Shown piece after piece: positions 6,166-6,834 of a stretch of 6,834 nt of DNA. How positions within the stretch are numbered: the first letter of the stretch is position 1; the number at the start of each line of letters is the position of its first letter. Source of the stretch: Methanomassiliicoccales archaeon PtaB.Bin134 (lineage in GTDB: Archaea > Thermoplasmatota > Thermoplasmata > Methanomassiliicoccales > UBA472); the NCBI GenBank assembly GCA_002067045.1, contig MVPZ01000074.1, positions 1 to 6,834 of the forward strand, written 5' to 3'. Made by a program: the position numbers and the translations under genes. Under the pieces are notes generated by a model. The model was not told the DNA's origin and searched no databases. It saw nothing but the letters and a program-made list of their open reading frames with translations.

Positions 6166-6195
6166 ATTGTGATACATTTTATAACTTATCACAAT
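6166..6195. promoter_or_regulatory. Candidate operator: 9-bp perfect inverted repeat bracketing the cooS TATA box
   Basis: ATTGTGATA at 6166-6174 and its exact inverse TATCACAAT at 6187-6195 are separated by 12 bases that contain the TATA-like TTTTATAA. The two arm centres are 21 bases apart, about two helical turns, so a dimer could bind both arms on one face. A protein bound here would cover the TBP/TFB site, which favours repression of cooS, although activation by TBP recruitment is also known for archaeal Lrp proteins. The adjacent Lrp-family protein is the obvious candidate; this is inference. Confidence 0.6.
6177..6184 (+). promoter_or_regulatory. Probable TATA box of cooS
   Basis: TTTTATAA lies between the arms of the inverted repeat in a stretch where only 15 of 75 bases (6121-6195) are G or C by hand count. 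Transcription would begin near 6206-6208, giving a leader of about 40 nt that includes a strong ribosome-binding site. Confidence 0.6.
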
Positions 6196-6233
6196 GATGG
6201 TGTGGCAAGGACAGGGCACGACGACCCTGAGCG

Positions 6234-6240
6234 AAGGAGG
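6234..6240 (+). promoter_or_regulatory. Ribosome-binding site of cooS
   Basis: AAGGAGG lies 6 nt upstream of the ATG at 6247. It is the strongest Shine-Dalgarno in the window and fixes the cooS start codon. It contrasts with the weak or absent sites of the REC, cutA and Lrp-family genes, and suggests high expression once transcribed. Confidence 0.85.
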
Positions 6241-6246
6241 TTCTCC

Positions 6247-6834
6247 ATGTTGGATGACAGGATATCTTATCACAAGTCCGTCAGGACCATGTACGAGAGG
6301 CTGAAGAAGGACGGGATGACCAATGTATGGGACCGCTACGAGGCCCAGGGGTTGGGAGGCGATCCGGACAAGAGATGCAGCTTCTGCATCGGCGGAACCC
6401 GCTGCGACCTGTGCTCCAACGGCCCCTGCCGCGCCGACGCGGCCAAGGACAAGCGCGGGGTGTGCGGCATCACCGCCGACGGAATGGCCATGAGGCAGAT
6501 GCTCCTGCGCAACATCCTGGGGTCCTCCACCTACCAGTACCACGCCGATGAGACGGTCAAGACCCTGAGGGCCACCGCTCTGGGCGACTCCCCCTTCAGG
6601 ATCAGCGAGCCGGAGAAGTTGAAGGCCTTCGCCGGACGTCTGGGTCTGGACACCTCGGGCAGCGATGCCGAGGTGGCCCTGCGACTCTGCGACTTCGTGG
6701 AGAAGGACTTCAACCGGCGCATGGACGAGCCGTCGGAGATCGTGGCCAGGCTGGCCCCCAAGGAGCGCCAGGACCTGTGGAGGAAGCTGGACATCTTCCC
6801 GGGAGGCATACGCGCGGAGATGCAGCTGTCCACC
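6247..6834 (+). CDS. cooS: Anaerobic carbon monoxide dehydrogenase, catalytic subunit CooS (N-terminal 196 codons, 3' end beyond window)
   Basis: CooS is the homodimeric Ni-Fe-S enzyme that interconverts CO + H2O and CO2 + 2e- + 2H+. The start shows the family's N-terminal helix ending in NVWDRYEAQG (26-35), followed by the cluster region: C44 and C47, then C53-DL-C56-SNGP-C61-R and C73-G. C53, C56, C61 and C73 match the B-cluster [4Fe-4S] ligands of Carboxydothermus CooSII. C44 and C47 form a CX2C pair for the intersubunit D-cluster, whereas CooSII has CX7C and R52 stands where its second D-cluster cysteine would be. This CX2C form is known from Desulfovibrio vulgaris CODH, whose D-cluster is [2Fe-2S]. 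The helical domain continues to the edge (EKLKAFAGRLGL, LRLCDFVEKDFNRRMDEP). The full protein is normally about 630 residues, so the Ni-containing C-cluster ligands cannot be seen. The divergent Lrp-family gene and its operator-like repeats suggest regulated expression. Confidence 0.95.
   Translation, partial: MLDDRISYHKSVRTMYERLKKDGMTNVWDRYEAQGLGGDPDKRCSFCIGGTRCDLCSNGPCRADAAKDKRGVCGITADGMAMRQMLLRNILGSSTYQYHADETVKTLRATALGDSPFRISEPEKLKAFAGRLGLDTSGSDAEVALRLCDFVEKDFNRRMDEPSEIVARLAPKERQDLWRKLDIFPGGIRAEMQLST

Noticed and set aside
6166..6195. CRP/FNR-type operator (TGTGA and TCACA are present)
   Set aside because: The gap between TGTGA and TCACA is 16 bases rather than 6, and the neighbouring regulator belongs to the Lrp family.
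6327..6833. Plus and minus open frames overlapping the right edge
   Set aside because: The continuous plus-strand frame from 6247 encodes the CooS cluster motifs, so these are out-of-frame shadows.

Overview
The window looks like part of a GC-rich methanogen-type archaeal chromosome, most likely Thermoplasmatota / Methanomassiliicoccales or a close relative. This is inferred from gene content, not from a marker gene. The signs are archease, a HAD protein of the EhaR type (COG4030), a methanogen-style REC-domain sensor/regulator, an archaeal HAE3/MMPL exporter, an Lrp-family regulator, archaeal TATA-like boxes, and several genes with almost no leader. No rRNA, tRNA, insertion sequence or CRISPR array was seen, and coding density is high with no gene-free stretch above 300 bases.

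Layout. Positions 1-473 (minus) hold the start of a two-component protein whose receiver domain is complete. It is divergent from archease (562-987, plus), the RtcB RNA-ligase activator. An EhaR-like HAD phosphohydrolase (1077-2174) follows with its own TATA box. An unrecognised 88-residue protein (2252-2518) lies 25 nt before a large MMPL/RND-type exporter (2544-5117). A REP-like hairpin (5126-5143) resembling a type I-E CRISPR repeat separates the exporter from cutA (5180-5509). An Lrp/AsnC regulator with an unusual cysteine-rich tail (5519-6094, minus) converges on cutA and is divergent from cooS, an anaerobic Ni-Fe carbon monoxide dehydrogenase whose first 196 codons run to the window edge (6247-6834).

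The most interesting part is the right end. The regulator and cooS share a 152-nt AT-rich intergenic region. A perfect 9-bp inverted repeat brackets the cooS TATA box, and a second 9-bp motif (ATAACTTAT) occurs once in each promoter, reading toward each gene. The regulator carries five closely spaced cysteines after its ligand-sensing domain, which suggests a bound metal or Fe-S cluster. Together these suggest a local redox-, metal- or CO-responsive switch for CO dehydrogenase. The CO dehydrogenase itself has a CX2C D-cluster motif instead of CX7C, the arrangement known from the oxygen-tolerant Desulfovibrio vulgaris enzyme.
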